Shown here: in pieces, positions 17,644 to 28,264 of the stretch
How the letters are laid out: each line of letters begins with the position of its first letter
Numbering within the stretch: the first letter of the stretch is position 1
NCBI RefSeq assembly: GCF_023022965.1
Contig: NZ_CP095462.1
Coordinates: 868,001 to 932,000 of the forward strand
Length of the DNA: 64,000 nt
Reading direction: 5' to 3'
Source: Ectobacillus sp. JY-23
GTDB taxonomy: Bacteria; Bacillota; Bacilli; Bacillales; Bacillaceae_G
Position numbers and translations under genes: made by a program
The notes under the pieces: model-generated
Database searches by the model: none
What the model was told of the DNA's origin: nothing
The model's input: the letters and a program-made list of their open reading frames with translations, nothing else

Positions 17644-17907
17644 ATGACCGAACATGACAACAAGAATAAATGCAATATTATCGCGATTGACGGTGGAAAA
17701 GGAAAAGAAAAGCATACAGAAAAATATGCAACTTTAATTATGGAAGGAAAAACGTATGAATTAACTTCCTTTATCTTATCCGGCGAAACCCCTGAAGGAA
17801 AGCGACTTGTGCTTTCGCATATGGTATCCACAGATGAATACGCCGGACTTGTTAAAACACTGGATATGGTATTGCAAAAACGCATTGAACGCTTATTTTT
17901 TTCCTAG
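17644..17907 (+). CDS. Hypothetical protein, 87 aa
   Basis: ATG with a GGGGGG site. Charged and soluble, a lysine-rich start (IDGGKGKEKHTEKYATLIMEG is the junction with the first beta strand). I do not recognise the family. Divergent from the GNAT gene and ends against dynA with a shared hairpin. Confidence 0.6.
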   Translation: MTEHDNKNKCNIIAIDGGKGKEKHTEKYATLIMEGKTYELTSFILSGETPEGKRLVLSHMVSTDEYAGLVKTLDMVLQKRIERLFFS

Positions 17908-17927
17908 CTCTGACCTTGGTCAGAGCT
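17906..17927. terminator. Hairpin between convergent genes
   Basis: AGCTCTGACC / GGTCAGAGCT, ten perfect pairs with a two-base loop, between the 87-aa gene and dynA. The T run is weak on the plus side. Confidence 0.6.
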
Positions 17928-17928
17928 A

Positions 17929-20900
17929 TTATATCATGTTTAGCTCTTTCTCTAACCCTTTTCGAATCTTTTCAATTTGCTCTTTTGTATGTTCGTATGA
18001 AATTACGTCCACATTGTCTGACAACGCATGAAGCAAACCCTCAAAGTAGGCTGCTATATCCGTTTCTAACTCCTCCTTGAGTTGCTGCCAAGCATTTTTC
18101 CATTCCTTCGTATAATGCTGCCTTAGCTGCTCTGCTTCTTCTTCTATATAGCGGGACGCCTCAGGTTCTAACACATTCTTCATTTCTTCTTGGAACAGTG
18201 CTTTCTCATTTTTCTCAAAAAAGCTTTTTGCATTTTTAAAGTATGTCATGGCCTTCTTAAAACGTATTGGTTCCATCTCTAGAAAAGGCTCGCCTTGCTC
18301 GGAAGGTTTATATGATCGACTGTGCTCGGAAAATCCTATACCTGGATGAATTGCTAAGCACTCTTCCACAATAGCTCGCTTGGAAAACATTAAACGTTTA
18401 TCCATCCAATTTTCAATACGAAGTGAAGTTGCACGAATTTCCTGCATAAAATCATGCCTTAAGAAGTCTAGCATTTCGATAATGCACTCGCGTAAGCGTT
18501 GTTTCGAATCGCTATCATTCCGTAAAACAGCAGGGTTAAAAATCTCAGAAAAGACATCATTATACCGGAAAAAAACACGTTGTTTCACATAATACAGTAA
18601 ATCTTGAATTTCTTGTGCCAAGGCTTGCTCCTCAGTTAACACACTGTACGCATGAATAACATGCTGAATGGTCTCTTGTTCTTTTTTATAACGACGACGC
18701 TTTTCTTCTTTTTTATCCATGCTCTCCTTCGCATCTGTCACAATCGTATGCAATAGGTTTTCTGCAGATCGTACAACGCCTGTAAGAGCTGTTAAAGACA
18801 CCATCATCAAATCACGTGTTACAAACGTATGGAAAGCTTCTTCAAAAGCATTCATGCCGGAATTCATTAGAATACCGTAGTTTCCTTTCTTACCTAGTTT
18901 TTCATCAAGTGCAAACAGACTGGAAATTGGGAACATGCGCGGATTGCGAATACCATATTGAAGAAGCTGTTCTTTAATATAGCTTTGGACTGTTTGTAGC
19001 TCTTGTTCATCCGCCGCAAGATCCGCAGCGTTAATAAGAAAGAACATTTTGTCCATAGCAAATGAATCTTTCACACGACCAAGTTGAATTAAAAATTCTC
19101 GATCTGCTTTTGAAAAGACATGATTGTAGTAAGTTACAAATAAAATCGCATCAGCATTTTTAATATATTGAAATGCTACATCGGTATGACGTGCATTGAC
19201 AGAATCTGCTCCTGGTGTATCAACTAATGTAATGCCGTTTTGAGTAAATGCACAATCATAATAGAGCTCCATATATTCTACAAAACAGGATTTTTCCTCT
19301 TCAGCCACATAGGAAGCGAATTGTGAAAGTTCACTCTTACATTTACAGCCAAGTTGCTGCTTAAATACCATGTAGCCAGATTGCACCGCCCGAAGAAAGC
19401 TTAGTGTTGTTTTTTGCCTTGGATTCGGTGACGATTGCGCCAATAACGCCGGAATTCCGGCAATAGCTTCTTCTAAAGTCGTTACTTTTTGTTCAAATAA
19501 CTTATAAATCTGCTGTAAATCCCCCAAAAGTGCATCGGCCGTCTTGAATTGTACGACTACAGTGCCGTGTGGATGCTCCTGTGTAACCGGCATAATTTTA
19601 TTAATTGCCGCTGTCGTTGGGTTGGGTGATACAGGTAACACCTTATTTCCAAGCAAAGCATTAGCAAAGGAAGATTTACCTGCACTGAATGCGCCGAATA
19701 ATGCAACTGTAAATTGCTTGGTCTCTGCTCTCTGTCTTTTTTCTACAGCTTCCTCATATAAATGTTTTAATGCAGGAATGCTCTTCATCCATTCTTCTGC
19801 TTGCTTAATATATTGAATAACCGTTGCGATATCGCCTGAAGGAGCATTCGAAACTGTTTCTATGACTTCTACCTCTTCTGTATTCTTTACCTTAATCAAC
19901 ATTTGCTCGGATGTAATATAAGATTCGCTTGGTAGCGATTCTACTGTGATTTCCGGCTGCTTTTCTCCTGCAAAAACTTCGTACAACTCTCGTATATGCT
20001 TATGCACCCTTTGCTCTTGCTCTTTTATCAGCATTTCCGAAGTTTTTTTATTTTCAGTCTGAATAATTTCATTTTGGATTGCTGCCAGATTCTTCTCGAT
20101 ATTTTGAGCAAGTAAAAGAAACTGTTCCTCCATTAGTTGCAAAGCCATTTGTTTAATCTGTCTTTTCACAGCTGTTGCGACATCATTTGTGTAATTTAAT
20201 ACGTAATCACCTGTTAACCCCGCACCACGCTTTACATTATCAATTAAAAGTGAGGTGCTGAATGTTGCTGAAATGCCATAGATTTGCTTTCCGATCTCTT
20301 CTGTGTATATCTTTTGCTCTTGTAAAAAAGTCAAGAGATATTGCCTTACATGAAAGTCAAGCTGCGTTTGTGCTGTCTCACGAAATTTTTCATAAAACAA
20401 CTGCAAACGCTTTTCTTTTTCCTTTTGTGTTTTAGTCTTAGAAAAAAACCATCCTACTTTAAAATTGGAAAGCTCGGTCTCTAGATAGCTTTCGGCTAAA
20501 CTTCGCACTTCAAACGGCAACAAGTATGCATTTTCCAGCAATTGGTCCAAACCCTTTAAAAAATTACTTTTTATCGTTTGCTTTTGAAGCAATAATTGCT
20601 CTTCTTTACGATACAAGTCCGTTAAAATCTGTTCAACCTCTTGTATATCCACATTATCAGCACCTACAGATGTTTCCTCATGTTTGTGTAGCAAGAAGGC
20701 TCTATGTTTCTCCAGCAGATATGCAACTTCTCTCTCGGTACTCGTTTCGATATACGTAGCTCGTTGTTCCATAAGACTGGCAATTAACGACTTTAACGCT
20801 TGAAATTCGTTATACTTATAATTGGTACTTCGAAGTGATGTATAGAATATACCATCCACATGAATATTCCAGTTCGAGAAGGACGCTGCCACACTTTCCT

Positions 20901-21540
20901 GGTACGATGAAAAGCTTAATTCATCCTCTTTATGCTTATCAATTTGATTTATAACAAGATATACACATTTGTTGCGCTCTTTTAGCTCTTTAACAAATTG
21001 CAGGTTAACTTCCGATTGTACATGATTATAATCCATCATATAAAAAATAATGTCCGCCAAATGAAGCGTTGACTCAGTAGCTAATCTATGCGCATCATCT
21101 GTAGAGTCAATACCAGGTGTATCAACTAACATTACACCTTCTGGAAGCGGCGCATCTTCTCTTACAATTTCAATTCCAATAACTTCATCTCCATTTTTGC
21201 AAAGTGCCTTCAGCTGCTCGTCTGTATAAATGCCGTCATAAGAATGGCGCTCTCCTGACAATAAAGTTGCGACTACTTGATTTTTACCACGGCGCACCTT
21301 GACTACATTTGCACTTGTAGGAATAGGACTTGTCGGTAATAAGTCTTCCCCGTACAGTGCGTTCATCATGGTTGATTTCCCAGCAGAAAAATGTCCGCAA
21401 AATGCGATCATAAATTCTCCTTTTTCATATTTGCGGATTACATCAGCTAGTCGCTCACTGCTCTCTGCATCTTCTTTTTGCTTCCACATACTGTATAGAT
21501 ACAGATAGGATTGCATTTTAGATTGTATAATTTTAACCAT
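17929..21540 (-). CDS. dynA: Double dynamin-like GTPase DynA (YpbR)
   Basis: 1203 residues, two fused dynamin units as in B. subtilis DynA (about 1193). First GTPase: P-loop GHFSAGKST (49-57), DTPGIDST, NQID. Second, near residue 617: GAFSAGKSS, DTPGADSV, NAAD. Long coiled-coil stalks follow each. DynA tethers and fuses membranes and protects against phage and membrane stress. ATG after a GGGGA-type site. It is monocistronic and its upstream region faces the Fur-peptide gene's terminator. Confidence 0.93.
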   Translation of the reverse strand: MVKIIQSKMQSYLYLYSMWKQKEDAESSERLADVIRKYEKGEFMIAFCGHFSAGKSTMMNALYGEDLLPTSPIPTSANVVKVRRGKNQVVATLLSGERHSYDGIYTDEQLKALCKNGDEVIGIEIVREDAPLPEGVMLVDTPGIDSTDDAHRLATESTLHLADIIFYMMDYNHVQSEVNLQFVKELKERNKCVYLVINQIDKHKEDELSFSSYQESVAASFSNWNIHVDGIFYTSLRSTNYKYNEFQALKSLIASLMEQRATYIETSTEREVAYLLEKHRAFLLHKHEETSVGADNVDIQEVEQILTDLYRKEEQLLLQKQTIKSNFLKGLDQLLENAYLLPFEVRSLAESYLETELSNFKVGWFFSKTKTQKEKEKRLQLFYEKFRETAQTQLDFHVRQYLLTFLQEQKIYTEEIGKQIYGISATFSTSLLIDNVKRGAGLTGDYVLNYTNDVATAVKRQIKQMALQLMEEQFLLLAQNIEKNLAAIQNEIIQTENKKTSEMLIKEQEQRVHKHIRELYEVFAGEKQPEITVESLPSESYITSEQMLIKVKNTEEVEVIETVSNAPSGDIATVIQYIKQAEEWMKSIPALKHLYEEAVEKRQRAETKQFTVALFGAFSAGKSSFANALLGNKVLPVSPNPTTAAINKIMPVTQEHPHGTVVVQFKTADALLGDLQQIYKLFEQKVTTLEEAIAGIPALLAQSSPNPRQKTTLSFLRAVQSGYMVFKQQLGCKCKSELSQFASYVAEEEKSCFVEYMELYYDCAFTQNGITLVDTPGADSVNARHTDVAFQYIKNADAILFVTYYNHVFSKADREFLIQLGRVKDSFAMDKMFFLINAADLAADEQELQTVQSYIKEQLLQYGIRNPRMFPISSLFALDEKLGKKGNYGILMNSGMNAFEEAFHTFVTRDLMMVSLTALTGVVRSAENLLHTIVTDAKESMDKKEEKRRRYKKEQETIQHVIHAYSVLTEEQALAQEIQDLLYYVKQRVFFRYNDVFSEIFNPAVLRNDSDSKQRLRECIIEMLDFLRHDFMQEIRATSLRIENWMDKRLMFSKRAIVEECLAIHPGIGFSEHSRSYKPSEQGEPFLEMEPIRFKKAMTYFKNAKSFFEKNEKALFQEEMKNVLEPEASRYIEEEAEQLRQHYTKEWKNAWQQLKEELETDIAAYFEGLLHALSDNVDVISYEHTKEQIEKIRKGLEKELNMI

Positions 21541-21606
21541 CCCCTATGGTCCCCTTTATCTCAAGATGTTCTTTGTTCATTTTACTAAATTTTCATTGTA
21601 TTAACA

Positions 21607-21647
21607 AAACAAAAAACTCCCTTTCACTTGGAAAAAGGGAGTTTTAT
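21607..21647 (-). terminator. Intrinsic terminator of the Fur-controlled peptide gene
   Basis: AAAACTCCC / GGGAGTTTT stem then TTTGTTTTG on the minus strand, eight bases after the peptide stop. Confidence 0.85.
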
Positions 21648-21653
21648 AAAAAT

Positions 21654-21743
21654 TTATTTTGCCGCTCCGGCGACATGTTGTAATACGTATTTGGTAATAA
21701 TGGTATAGATAACGATGGTGCCTCCAATAAAGCCTGTCAGCAT
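21654..21743 (-). CDS. 29-residue membrane peptide under Fur-box control
   Basis: ATG at 21743, TAA at 21654. The product starts MLTGFIGGTIVIYTIITKY and ends VAGAAK: one hydrophobic segment, net basic. A stop nine codons up excludes a longer form; AAGGGA lies 11 bases before the ATG. The unit has its own promoter, two Fur boxes and a terminator, so it is a monocistronic iron-controlled transcript of about 170 bases. Size, charge and control recall the small basic B. subtilis FbpA/B/C proteins, FbpC in particular. I cannot confirm homology. It could also act as an RNA. Confidence 0.65.
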   Translation of the reverse strand: MLTGFIGGTIVIYTIITKYVLQHVAGAAK

Positions 21744-21761
21744 AGTTTTCGCCGTCCCTTC

Positions 21762-21776
21762 TGATAACGATTATCA
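21762..21776. promoter_or_regulatory. Fur box, downstream copy
   Basis: TGATAACGATTATCA matches the 7-1-7 Fur consensus at all but one position. It lies just after the predicted transcription start of the 29-aa peptide gene, where bound Fur would block elongation or initiation. Confidence 0.8.
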
Positions 21777-21787
21777 ATATTAAACCA

Positions 21788-21816
21788 ATTGTATCATAAT
21801 AGAGAATCATTATCAA
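21788..21816 (-). promoter_or_regulatory. SigA promoter of the 29-aa peptide gene
   Basis: TTGATA, 17-base spacer, TACAAT on the minus strand. The -35 box is overlapped by the upstream Fur box. Directly upstream is the stop of ypbQ. Confidence 0.75.
21801..21815. promoter_or_regulatory. Fur box, upstream copy
   Basis: AGAGAATCATTATCA, 13 of 15 matches to TGATAATNATTATCA, over the -35 region. Confidence 0.65.
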
Positions 21817-21821
21817 CAGCA

Positions 21822-22367
21822 TTAAGGCGTAAAACGCGAAATTTCGTTAAATTCATTTTGATACGTTGTACTTTCTACTAGAGCTTTTTCTTCTTCCTTA
21901 ATACGCACTCGCAACATCGCGATATTTAAAGCTGTAAATAAAAAGGTGGTGATATACGCTTGAAACAACAATGGGATAACTAAAATTTCAACGATGACAA
22001 CTAAGTAATTCGGATGCCGAATGAAGCGGTAAGGACCCTTCTTTACTACTGTAGCTCCCGGTAGCACGATAATTTTCGTATTCCAATAGACCCCAAGAGA
22101 CGAGATGGCCCATATACGTAAGATTTGTGTGATGATGAATATACATAAAAGCATAGGCCATAATCGAGAAGGGGATTTATGAAGCCATATTACCTCTGTC
22201 ACTGTACATAATAAAAATGATACATGCATAAGCACCATATACGTATAGTGCGCTTGTCCAAATTCAAGCGCACCGCGTTCTTTCATATGGCGTTCATTCT
22301 TCTTTGCAATCACAAGTTCCCCTACGCGCTGTAACACAATAAATATGAAAAAGACAACAAAGCTCAT
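21822..22367 (-). CDS. ypbQ: Isoprenylcysteine methyltransferase-like YpbQ (BpsB)
   Basis: 181 residues from the ATG at 22367 (GGGAGGA site). Four to five membrane segments and the ICMT signature KKGPYRFIRHPNYLVVI. In B. subtilis the homologue BpsB methylates alkylpyrones made by BpsA. It overlaps bcsA by four bases, so the pair is one unit. Confidence 0.85.
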   Translation of the reverse strand: MSFVVFFIFIVLQRVGELVIAKKNERHMKERGALEFGQAHYTYMVLMHVSFLLCTVTEVIWLHKSPSRLWPMLLCIFIITQILRIWAISSLGVYWNTKIIVLPGATVVKKGPYRFIRHPNYLVVIVEILVIPLLFQAYITTFLFTALNIAMLRVRIKEEEKALVESTTYQNEFNEISRFTP

Positions 22368-23452
22368 ACTTCCTCCCACTCCACCAAAATAAGTTCCGAG
22401 CTAAAGCCCGGTCCAAGAGCTGCGATGAGCCCGGTTTCACCAGGTGTTTGTACCATTTGCATATACTTAGAAAGAACGTATAAAACCGTGGCTGAAGACA
22501 TATTTCCATATTGTCGCAGGATATCAAGTGATATTTGTGTTTTTTCCTCATGCATATCAAGTGCTTCCTCATATGCCTGCAATACCTTTTTCCCACCCGG
22601 ATGGGCAACAAAATGTGCAATATCTTGTACAGTCATATTATATCTCGCAAGAAAACCTTCCACATTTGGACGTAGCCAATTTTTGATAATAGTTGGAATG
22701 TCTTTTGAAAAGATAACGTATAAACCATTATTTCGTATATCCCACCCCATAACATCCTCAGCATCCTTCATAAGTGTCGATTGTGAATCGCGATAAACTG
22801 GGAGCACTGGTAAAGAAGAGTCATATGCTGCATTGTTTCCTGTAATGAGTACACAAGCCGCGCCATCTGCGAATAAAGATGTGCCGATAAGGTTGCTTTT
22901 AGATATATCGTTGCGCTGAAAGGTCAGGCTGCAAAGTTCAATGGCCAATACCAGTACTTTTGCTTTTGGGAACGCTTTGCAATATTCAAATGCACGTGAA
23001 AGGCCCACAGCACCACCTGCACAGCCAAGCCCCCAAATTGGAATTCGTTTGGTATGCGGGTGAAAGGGAAGCACATTCATAATTTTAGCATCAATAGTTG
23101 GTGTAGCTATACCTGTTGAAGAAATAAAAAAAATGGCTTCAATTTCCTCAGGCGCACCAGCAGTTTTTAAAAATGTTTGATTTTGTAAGCATTCCTGGAT
23201 TGCAGTTACACCTAATGATACCGAATTTTCGATGTAGGCATTGTTGCGTTCTTCAAATGTATGATCGCGCTCAAACCAAGAAAGATCTTTAACAAAGTGT
23301 CGCTTTTCTACCTGACCATTCTCAAACACGCGTAACAGACGGTTGATATCCTTGAAGGTGTCACCAAACAACTCTTTGGCAAATCGCACGACAGTATCTT
23401 GTGAAACAACATGCGGCGGCGGGGCGATACCGACAGATACAATTTTAGGCAT
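22364..23452 (-). CDS. bcsA: Type III polyketide synthase BcsA (BpsA)
   Basis: 362 residues, chalcone/stilbene synthase family. The catalytic triad is visible: Cys in GLGCAGGAVGLSR, His in VAHPGGKKVL, Asn in YGNMSSATVL. The B. subtilis homologue extends long acyl-CoAs with malonyl-CoA to alkylpyrones. The following methyltransferase gene caps the product. Function here is inferred from that pair. Confidence 0.9.
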   Translation of the reverse strand: MPKIVSVGIAPPPHVVSQDTVVRFAKELFGDTFKDINRLLRVFENGQVEKRHFVKDLSWFERDHTFEERNNAYIENSVSLGVTAIQECLQNQTFLKTAGAPEEIEAIFFISSTGIATPTIDAKIMNVLPFHPHTKRIPIWGLGCAGGAVGLSRAFEYCKAFPKAKVLVLAIELCSLTFQRNDISKSNLIGTSLFADGAACVLITGNNAAYDSSLPVLPVYRDSQSTLMKDAEDVMGWDIRNNGLYVIFSKDIPTIIKNWLRPNVEGFLARYNMTVQDIAHFVAHPGGKKVLQAYEEALDMHEEKTQISLDILRQYGNMSSATVLYVLSKYMQMVQTPGETGLIAALGPGFSSELILVEWEEV

Positions 23453-23679
23453 TTATTTCACTTCCAATTCTCTCCATTTCCCTTAATTTACCTTATTATA
23501 AGCAAAGTATGCACGAAACAAATAAAAGCTCCGCATCGGGAGCTTTCTCGGGATTTATTGCCTGTTTTGAAGAGTATTGCTGTGCCCTTTTATTATATCG
23601 CAGGAGAAGCACGTTAAAAGTAAAAAAATCTGGAAATTACTTTCTCATATCCTATAATAATGATGAAGGGAGAGATAGA

Positions 23680-24810
23680 ATGACTTTACATACGCGCATT
23701 CAGGCAATAGACATTATACGGGGATTTGCTGTTTTCGGTATCTTTTTTGTCAATTGGCCGTCTTTAGTAGGAATAGAAGTTCCTGGTCAAGAGCGAGCTT
23801 ATATGGGCATTGACGCATGGGTTCGCTGCTTGTACGACTTAGTAATTCAAACGAAATTCTACACCATGTTTTCTTTTTTGTTCGGTCTTGGTTTTTATAT
23901 TTTTATGAAACGAGCTGAAGAAAAAACACATAAACCAAAGCTACTATTTTTACGACGCTTATTTTTCTTATTTGTTATTGGTACACTACACTTTATTTTT
24001 CTGTGGAGCGGCGATATTCTCCATTCCTACGCAATTGCAGGTTGCTTTCTTTTATTCTTTTACAATCGCAAACCAAACACAATTTTAGTCTGGTCTGTTA
24101 GTTTACTTTCTTTATTCATGCTGTTTGTATTTTTTGCTTATAGCTTAACACCGCATAATGGCAGCCTAGCGAGCACATCTTCTTATGCTACACCATTAAC
24201 AGAGTGGATTAAGCAAGTAAATGAACGTTCTATTGCCTTTGTGAGCGAACAAATTGTAGTTAACATTGTTTACATTCCAGAAACATTAGGCCTCTTTCTA
24301 CTGGGATTATATGCAGGTAAAAAGAATGTTTTTGGTCGCGCCCAAGAACTTGATAGCAAACTAAAACAGTTGCAAATTATTTCATTCTTATTGACGATTC
24401 CAAGTTGGTATAAAATTATTTCTTACTTTACAGTAAATGAAATTTACAATTCGGGTGCCGTATTCCCTTATATAGTAGCAAGCGGGAAAACATTGTTCAT
24501 TTTTTATGTAGTAACACTTCTGCGTTCACATCAAACTTGGCAACACCTGCTTACACCTCTTCAATATGTGGGCCGAATGGCGCTAACGAACTACTTGTTA
24601 CAAAATATTACAACACTTACACTGTTTAGCTTATTCCTAACGAACAGCAACAACCTGCCACTTTACACAGGCATCCCATTTTGTATTGGGTTTTATATGC
24701 TGCAGGCATGGGCGAGCAAGCTTTGGCTCAACCGCTTTTCACAAGGGCCTATGGAATACATATGGCGCCTAGGAACATATGGTTTTCAAAAGCAAAAATC
24801 ACCGGATTAA
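23680..24810 (+). CDS. DUF418 family membrane protein (YeiB-like)
   Basis: 376 residues from the ATG at 23680 with an AGGGAGAG site; the 57 codons upstream in frame look non-coding. Begins with the family block RIQAIDIIRGFAVFGIFFVN and ends with GPMEYIWRLGTYG. About ten membrane helices. DUF418 proteins resemble membrane acyltransferases; role unknown. Divergent from bcsA with 227 bases between, and closed by a strong terminator. Confidence 0.85.
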   Translation: MTLHTRIQAIDIIRGFAVFGIFFVNWPSLVGIEVPGQERAYMGIDAWVRCLYDLVIQTKFYTMFSFLFGLGFYIFMKRAEEKTHKPKLLFLRRLFFLFVIGTLHFIFLWSGDILHSYAIAGCFLLFFYNRKPNTILVWSVSLLSLFMLFVFFAYSLTPHNGSLASTSSYATPLTEWIKQVNERSIAFVSEQIVVNIVYIPETLGLFLLGLYAGKKNVFGRAQELDSKLKQLQIISFLLTIPSWYKIISYFTVNEIYNSGAVFPYIVASGKTLFIFYVVTLLRSHQTWQHLLTPLQYVGRMALTNYLLQNITTLTLFSLFLTNSNNLPLYTGIPFCIGFYMLQAWASKLWLNRFSQGPMEYIWRLGTYGFQKQKSPD

Positions 24811-24824
24811 CCGGTGATTTTTAA
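24795..24824 (+). terminator. Intrinsic terminator of the DUF418 gene
   Basis: AAAATCACCGG ATTAA CCGGTGATTTTTAAT; the TAA stop is in the loop. Confidence 0.88.
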
Positions 24825-24834
24825 TATAGAGGTC

Positions 24835-24905
24835 TGTTTGCCGCAGGAGGTCAATGGACCTTCTCCCTCTACGCTAATCAATAAGTGCCCATGATTTAGC
24901 TGTAA
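24835..24905 (+). repeat. Remnant of Bacillus-type dispersed repeat
   Basis: Shares TAAGTGCCCATGATTTAGC and flanks, in the same order, with the end of the element at 44195-44240 (TAACAAGTGGCCATGATCAGC), and a CCGCAG core before it. Much shorter than the 44-kb copy. Confidence 0.4.
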
Positions 24906-24911
24906 CACAGG

Positions 24912-25664
24912 CTATTGTAAAAGTAATATCAATTGCAAAACGAGCTGTAAATCCATAATTCCGTGTGCAATAACAATAGGGAGAAGACGTTTCGTTTTTG
25001 TAAATATCACACCAAGTACAATTGCCAAGGGAACAAACGCTAGGAAGCGCCATATCATATAAGGCACATCAAATACGAGGGGCAATGTAATATGTTGCAA
25101 TGCCAATCCTAAGCCAGCCAGCCATACAGCGAGCCAGATGTTGCGAGTTGCTGCATATATTCTCGGTAAAGCATAACCAATATATAAAGGAGTTTCAGCA
25201 AGGGCATTTGATAAAGGAAACAAAATTACCGCTACACCAACTACCCAAACAGGAAGTTCTTGAAACATAATAGGCGGGGGAATTAGTGATCCTAATAGTA
25301 AATAAGAAAAAATATATAATGAAGCACCACCTATTATAAAGCCGACAAGCACGAGCCACAGTACTTCAAACACATTCTTTTTTATTGATCTTGGTTGCGT
25401 ACAAAATAAACTTTGATATGTTAGTCCTTCGTTTTTCATAAATAATCGCAACACAAAAAATGTAACGACGTTGGCAAAAATAGCTTGAAACGGCCACCAC
25501 CTTTCCGCTGCTTGCAAAGGACTCGTATGTCCCTCAAAAAAAAAGTATAGGACGAATATGCAGCCAAAAAGAGCGAATAAAATGGTACGCATAAATAATG
25601 ATATAATAACCTTTGTATGAATCCGATTTCGCATCCCATGATGGATTCTGGACTCTCCTTTCAT
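24912..25664 (-). CDS. CPBP-family membrane protein with degenerate motif 1
   Basis: 250 residues from the ATG at 25664 (GGGGGA, six-base spacer); a TTG lies just before. Eight or so membrane helices. CPBP (Abi/CAAX-like) motifs are recognisable but altered: motif 1 reads AETPLYIGY, lacking the second Glu and the Arg; motif 2 has ALQH; motif 3 is HGIMD. Probably not an active Rce1-type protease. Expressed from the operator-bearing promoter at 25879-25907 through a 215-base leader. Confidence 0.65.
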   Translation of the reverse strand: MKGESRIHHGMRNRIHTKVIISLFMRTILFALFGCIFVLYFFFEGHTSPLQAAERWWPFQAIFANVVTFFVLRLFMKNEGLTYQSLFCTQPRSIKKNVFEVLWLVLVGFIIGGASLYIFSYLLLGSLIPPPIMFQELPVWVVGVAVILFPLSNALAETPLYIGYALPRIYAATRNIWLAVWLAGLGLALQHITLPLVFDVPYMIWRFLAFVPLAIVLGVIFTKTKRLLPIVIAHGIMDLQLVLQLILLLQ

Positions 25665-25962
25665 CAAACATCCCCCTTTTCACTGTAAAGATGTGTTCTT
25701 CAGTCGTTTTCTTTACTTTACCTTCCCTATACTTTCGAATCATCAGTCACCTTTTATAACAGCACAGTCGTATCTAGTAAATTTGAAAGAATAATTTTGC
25801 TTTTGCTGATGGTCTTACGGGACATGAGCTGTTCATAGGCTCTAAATGATCTGCTATATCATGTGTTTTTACACTTACATATTAACTAACGTACGTTAAT
25901 GTGTCAATTGTTTTATAATTATATATAACAAGATGAGTAATACTATCTGATATCACATAAAA
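25665..25962. other. Long leader and upstream region of the CPBP gene
   Basis: About 300 bases. A good promoter with a palindrome is at 25879-25907. A 69-codon open frame (25743-25534) with a plausible AAAGGTGA site overlaps the CPBP start out of frame; it could be a leader peptide or non-coding. No regulator gene is present. Confidence 0.45.
25879..25907 (-). promoter_or_regulatory. Consensus promoter with TetR-type operator in the spacer
   Basis: TTGACA, 17 bases, TAATAT on the minus strand. The spacer contains the perfect 12-base palindrome TAACGTACGTTA (25887-25898). A repressor there would block RNA polymerase. It reads toward the CPBP gene. Confidence 0.7.
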
Positions 25963-26008
25963 AAGTTGCATCTCAGTCAGGAATTTGCCCTGACTGAGAT
26001 GCAACTTA
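25963..26008 (-). terminator. Intrinsic terminator of xpt-pbuX
   Basis: Perfect 19-bp stem (25963-25981 with 25989-26007), seven-base loop, T-rich minus-strand exit, four bases after the pbuX stop. Confidence 0.95.
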
Positions 26009-26011
26009 TAC

Positions 26012-28097
<2,086 letters not shown>

Positions 28098-28119
28098 CTC
28101 GTATTTAATTCACACGTAT

Positions 28120-28147
28120 ATTATACCCCAATTTTCACAACTTGAAA
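28120..28147 (-). promoter_or_regulatory. Promoter of xpt-pbuX
   Basis: TTTCAA, 16-base spacer, TATAAT on the minus strand, just upstream of the riboswitch aptamer. Confidence 0.65.
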
Positions 28148-28264
28148 AGAGTTTTCAGCTTTTTTCCGTACAAACAAAAATAAAACGTCTTGAATGTTCG
28201 ACTTTATTAAACTTTTCCTATTGCTACTCTTTCCTCAGTACAATTCTCTCTTTTCACAATGTTT

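Noticed and set aside
17267-17647. 126-codon frame antisense to the GNAT gene
   Set aside because: Shadow of the acetyltransferase; no Shine-Dalgarno site.
21601-21822. 73-codon minus frame across the Fur-controlled unit
   Set aside because: Spans the promoter, Fur box and terminator in another frame; the 29-codon frame explains the region better.
23520-23550. AAAGCTCC GCATC GGGAGCTTT hairpin upstream of bcsA and the DUF418 gene
   Set aside because: Small stem with no gene that it could terminate and no good T run; kept as an unexplained hairpin only.
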